Shown here in pieces: positions 4,527-7,553 of a DNA stretch of 7,553 nt. Below the pieces are notes generated by a model. That model was not told the DNA's origin. It was given only the letters and a program-made list of their open reading frames with translations, and did not search any database. Each line of letters opens with the position of its first letter. Position 1 is the first letter of the stretch. A program made the translations under genes and the position numbers. The stretch comes from Lachnoclostridium sp. UBA3320 (GTDB taxonomy: Bacteria > Bacillota > Clostridia > Lachnospirales > Lachnospiraceae), in contig DESG01000015.1 of NCBI GenBank assembly GCA_002361175.1, positions 1 through 7,553 on the forward strand, in the 5' to 3' direction.

Positions 4527-7218
4527 ATATTCTGTCACGCAGTTTTTCCTGCATCCTATATAAAATATTCATAGCATCAATAGGCGTTGTATTAGACAAG
4601 TCAAGGTCATGCAGTTCAAGTATTATATCATCTGTTTTGATGTTTTCGTTATTTGTACCAAATAAAGAAAGCTGCGCCATTTTTTCATGTTCTGTTTTGC
4701 GTTTTTTCTTTTTTGATTTTGCTTGTTGTTCTATTCCATAGTTATAAATAGGTTCAGGTTTCATACATGCATCAATCTCTTTTGCACGTCTTAAAATATC
4801 ATTATCACTAAGTTGTGCTGCAATCTGCTTTGCACGTTCAAGTACACTTTCGGGTACTCCTGCAAGTTTTGCCACCTGTATTCCATAGCTTTTATCAGCT
4901 CCGCCTTTAACTATTTTTCTTAAAAATACTATATCATCACCTTTTTCTTTTACAGCTATGCAGTAATTATTAACACTGTCAAGCTTTCCCTCAAGTTCTG
5001 TAAGCTCATGGTAATGTGTGGCAAAAAGAGTTTTAGCACCAAGTAATTTTGTATTGGCAATATACTCTATAACAGCCCATGCTATGCTTAATCCATCAAA
5101 TGTGCTTGTCCCTCTACCAATTTCATCTAATATTATAAGGCTATTTTTAGTTGCATTTCTTATAATATTGGCAACTTCTGTCATTTCAACCATAAATGTA
5201 CTCTGTCCGCTTGCAAGGTCATCTGATGCGCCAACTCTTGTAAAGATTCTGTCTACAATGCCTATTTTAGCAGTTTCTGCTGGTACAAATGAGCCTATTT
5301 GCGCCATAAGTACAATAAGTGCAGTCTGACGCATATATGTAGATTTTCCTGCCATATTAGGGCCAGTTATAATTGCAACCCTGTGTTTGCTATTATCAAG
5401 ATATGTATCATTTGAAACAAATAAATCGTTTTTTATCATCTTTTCCACAACAGGGTGACGTCCATTCTTTATTTCTATACCTCCTCTTTTAGTAATACAA
5501 GGACGCACATAATTATTCTGCTCTGCTACAAATGCAAGTGATGAAAACATATCTATATCAGCAATTATCTGTGCTGTTTTCTGAACTCTGCCTATATTGT
5601 TATAAATTGTATCTCTTATCTTGCAGAAAATATTGTACTCAATATTGTAAAGTCTGTCCTCTGCTCCAAGTATTGTATCTTCAAGCTCTTTTAAGCGAGG
5701 TGTTGTATACCTTTCTGCATTGGCAAGAGTCTGTTTTCTTGTCCAGTCACTTGGTACAAGCTCTTTATATGAATTAGTTACTTCAAGATGGTATCCAAAT
5801 ATTTTATTGTACTTTACTCGCAGATTTTTAATTCCAGTGCGCTTTTTTTCTTCCTCTACAAGTTGTGCAAGCCAATTCTTTCCATCAGTTTTAGCACTCC
5901 TGAGTTTGTCTACTTCACTGTCATAACCATCTTTAATAATGCCACCTTCTCTTATAGATATTGGCGGCTCGTCTTCTATAGAATTATTAAGCAATACAAA
6001 AATATCATTTAAATCATCAAGTTGTACTGCAAATTTTTTTAACTCTGATTGTTTAAATTCTGATAGCAATAATTTAATATGTGGCAGCATAGAAAGGGAC
6101 TGCCTAAATGCTATAAGGTCTCTTGGATTAGCAGTACGATAGCTGATTTTTCCAATAAGCCGTTCTAAATCATATATAGAGTTTAAATATTCTCTGATTT
6201 CTTCACGTATAACAATGTTTTCGTTTAATTCTGTTACAATATCAAGCCTTTTATTAATCTCTTCCACATTGACAAGTGGCTGTTCAATAGATTTGCGTAA
6301 AAGTCTTGCTCCCATTGCAGTTTTAGTTTTGTCAAGCACCCAGAAAAGTGAACCTTTTTTAGACTTTTCTCGCATTGTTTCACACAACTCAAGGTTTCTT
6401 CTTGTAGAGCGGTCAAGAAGCATATAGTTATTTGGAGAATATGGTCTAATACTTGTAATGTGTTCAAGATATATTTTCTGTGTTCTTATAAGATACTGCA
6501 TCAGTGCTCCCGCTGCAATTACTCCTATACTATAATCAATAAGTCCAAGCCCTGCAAGAGAATTTGTCTTAAAATGCTCCATAAGCGCATCTTTACATTT
6601 ATCTTCATCAAAATACCATGATTCAATAGAATATACAACTATATTAAACCTATTTTTTAAGTCGTCTAAGTCAACTCCAGATACAAGAAATGAATCATTA
6701 CATATAATTTCTGAAGGCGATATTTTACTGATTTCATCAAGCAGTTTGTTTTCAGAGTCAAATTCTGTCATATAAAAACCGCCTGTTGTAACATCTACAT
6801 ATGCTGCACCATATGCATTGACTGTGTAAAGTACACACATAAGATAATTATTTCTGCTCTCATCAAGAGCCTGTGTATTAAGGTTTGTCCCTGGTGTAGA
6901 AATACGTACAACTTCTCTTTTTACAAGTCCTTTTGCTTCTTTGGCGTCTTCCATCTGTTCACAAATTGCAACTTTATATCCTTTTTCTATAAGTTTATTT
7001 AAATATGTCTCAACAGCATGAAATGGTACGCCACACATCGGTGCACGCTCAGAAAGTCCACAACTTTTTGATGTAAGTGTAAGTTCAAGCTCTTTTGAAC
7101 ATACCTTTGCGTCTTCGTAAAACATTTCATAAAAATCCCCTAAACGATAAAAAAGAATACAATCATTGTATTCCTTTTTTGTATCTATGTAATTCTGCAT
7201 CATTGGTGTGAGTGGCAT
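4525..7218 (-). CDS. mutS: DNA mismatch recognition protein MutS
   Basis: 897 residues from the chosen start. MutS dimers clamp DNA, detect mismatches and, on ATP binding, recruit MutL. The N-terminal mismatch-binding domain carries the Phe-X-Glu motif in GDFYEMF (F29, E31). Connector, lever and clamp domains follow without gaps. The ATPase has Walker A GPNMAGKST (619-627), signature SGQSTFMVEM (670-679), Walker B LIILDE (D698, E699) and ATHYHE with H735. The C-terminal region has a basic patch KKKKRK and then QLSLF (849-853), a near-ideal sliding-clamp binding motif, before the terminal dimerisation helices. The start is 7218 because GAGAGG (7228-7233) lies 9 nt upstream and the protein then begins MPLTPMMQNY, matching the family. 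An upstream in-frame ATG at 7239 (7 more residues) has no ribosome site. First gene of the operon with mutL (12-nt gap) and miaA. It is somewhat longer than E. coli MutS because of the basic insert. Confidence 0.97.
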   Translation of the reverse strand: MPLTPMMQNYIDTKKEYNDCILFYRLGDFYEMFYEDAKVCSKELELTLTSKSCGLSERAPMCGVPFHAVETYLNKLIEKGYKVAICEQMEDAKEAKGLVKREVVRISTPGTNLNTQALDESRNNYLMCVLYTVNAYGAAYVDVTTGGFYMTEFDSENKLLDEISKISPSEIICNDSFLVSGVDLDDLKNRFNIVVYSIESWYFDEDKCKDALMEHFKTNSLAGLGLIDYSIGVIAAGALMQYLIRTQKIYLEHITSIRPYSPNNYMLLDRSTRRNLELCETMREKSKKGSLFWVLDKTKTAMGARLLRKSIEQPLVNVEEINKRLDIVTELNENIVIREEIREYLNSIYDLERLIGKISYRTANPRDLIAFRQSLSMLPHIKLLLSEFKQSELKKFAVQLDDLNDIFVLLNNSIEDEPPISIREGGIIKDGYDSEVDKLRSAKTDGKNWLAQLVEEEKKRTGIKNLRVKYNKIFGYHLEVTNSYKELVPSDWTRKQTLANAERYTTPRLKELEDTILGAEDRLYNIEYNIFCKIRDTIYNNIGRVQKTAQIIADIDMFSSLAFVAEQNNYVRPCITKRGGIEIKNGRHPVVEKMIKNDLFVSNDTYLDNSKHRVAIITGPNMAGKSTYMRQTALIVLMAQIGSFVPAETAKIGIVDRIFTRVGASDDLASGQSTFMVEMTEVANIIRNATKNSLIILDEIGRGTSTFDGLSIAWAVIEYIANTKLLGAKTLFATHYHELTELEGKLDSVNNYCIAVKEKGDDIVFLRKIVKGGADKSYGIQVAKLAGVPESVLERAKQIAAQLSDNDILRRAKEIDACMKPEPIYNYGIEQQAKSKKKKRKTEHEKMAQLSLFGTNNENIKTDDIILELHDLDLSNTTPIDAMNILYRMQEKLRDRI

Positions 7219-7227
7219 ATTTATATT

Positions 7228-7233
7228 CCTCTC
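7228..7233 (-). promoter_or_regulatory. mutS ribosome binding site that decides the start
   Basis: GAGAGG on the minus strand, 9 nt before ATG 7218-7216. It lies downstream of the alternative ATG at 7239, so it can serve only the internal start. No purine-rich Shine-Dalgarno precedes 7239. Confidence 0.6.
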
Positions 7234-7249
7234 TTTCATTTAGCATCAC

Positions 7250-7553
7250 AACATGAGCAGTACTATAAGCCGGGTTCTGTATCAAGCAATCATCTATCTA
7301 GGCTTGACGTTGCCGTCAAGCTCAAGCGACCTACCCGAAACACAGCGGGCAACTGTATTGTCTCTGTCTGGTCTTGCTTCGAATGGGGTTTACACAGCCT
7401 TCTTTGTTACCAAAGAAGCGGTAAGCTCTTACCTTACCTTTTCACCCTTACCTAAAATACAGGCGGTTATTTTCTGTTGCACTGGCCTGGGAGTTGCCTC
7501 CACCGGACGTTATCCGGCATCCTGCCCTGTGAAGCCCGGACTTTCCTCACCTG
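7250..7553 (-). ncRNA. rnpB: RNase P RNA, class A, 3' portion (5' end cut by the window edge)
   Basis: The catalytic RNA of ribonuclease P, which removes 5' leaders from pre-tRNAs together with the RnpA protein. On the minus strand, conserved elements appear in order: GAGGAAAGTCCGGGCT near the right edge, GTGCAACAGA then ACCGCC, AAGGGTGAAAAGG followed by a GGTAAG/CTTACC hairpin, GTAAACCCC with GAAGCAAGACC, GGGTAGGTCGCTTGAGC, a strong GCTTGACggcaacGTCAAGC hairpin, and ACAGAACCCGGCTTAT at the 3' end. This order matches class A RNA. The 5' strand of helix P1 and the start lie outside the window. The 3' end is estimated from the presumed P1 strand ACTGCTCATG, to within a few bases. mutS starts about 30 nt further on with no terminator visible between. 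Confidence 0.96.
7262..7289 (-). promoter_or_regulatory. Weak candidate promoter for mutS inside the rnpB 3' end
   Basis: On the minus strand TTGCTT (7289-7284), a 16-nt spacer and TATAGT (7267-7262, five of six -10 bases) precede mutS by about 45 nt. The -35 is poor and the segment overlaps the conserved 3' end of RNase P RNA, so the match may be chance. Confidence 0.2.

Noticed and set aside
4277..4741. 154-codon plus-strand frame antisense to the mutS-mutL junction
   Set aside because: It is antisense to two clearly conserved genes. Its hydrophobic, Ser-rich product is the usual shadow of AT-rich coding sequence.
6234..6467. 77-codon minus-strand frame inside mutS in another frame
   Set aside because: It overlaps intact MutS coding sequence that has no frameshift; its product has no family resemblance.
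7298..7325. TTGACG in the 3' part of rnpB (minus strand) as a -35 box
   Set aside because: It is one arm of a strong structural hairpin of RNase P RNA (GCTTGAC/GTCAAGC), and the -10 at the right spacing (TAGATG) is poor.

Overview
The window looks like a chromosomal segment of a low-GC Clostridia-type Firmicute, most likely of the Lachnospiraceae. Reasons are the AT-rich codon use, a class A (E. coli-like) RNase P RNA rather than the class B form of Bacilli, an endonuclease-type MutL with no MutH pattern, and the mutS-mutL-miaA order. The genus cannot be named from the sequence alone.

Layout from left to right. Bases 1-332 (+) hold the 3' end of an unrecognised protein that starts outside the window; its visible part begins as a heptad-repeat coiled coil encoded by 21/42-nt tandem DNA repeats. 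Bases 357-506 (+) hold a good promoter and a roughly 110-nt structured leader containing an intrinsic terminator that overlaps a competing upstream hairpin, directly before the ribosome binding site of pnuC (507-1229, +). PnuC is a vitamin transporter of the nicotinamide riboside type. It converges tail to tail with the leftward block.

The rest runs leftward on the minus strand: the 3' part of rnpB (RNase P RNA, cut by the right window edge), mutS, mutL, miaA, and a small membrane-anchored protein whose C-terminal domain resembles BECR-fold (Barnase-EndoU-ColicinE5-RelE) nucleases. mutS, mutL and miaA are tightly packed (12 and 28 nt gaps). The mutL ribosome binding site overlaps the mutS stop codon, so they very likely form one operon. 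MutS recognises mismatches and MutL nicks; both carry sequences resembling sliding-clamp binding motifs. MiaA prenylates tRNA A37. rnpB lies about 30 nt upstream of the mutS start with no visible terminator between them.

Most of the window is conserved housekeeping sequence. The parts most worth a second look are the pnuC leader, an unassigned riboswitch or attenuator candidate; the surface-anchored BECR-like protein behind miaA; and the rnpB-mutS junction.
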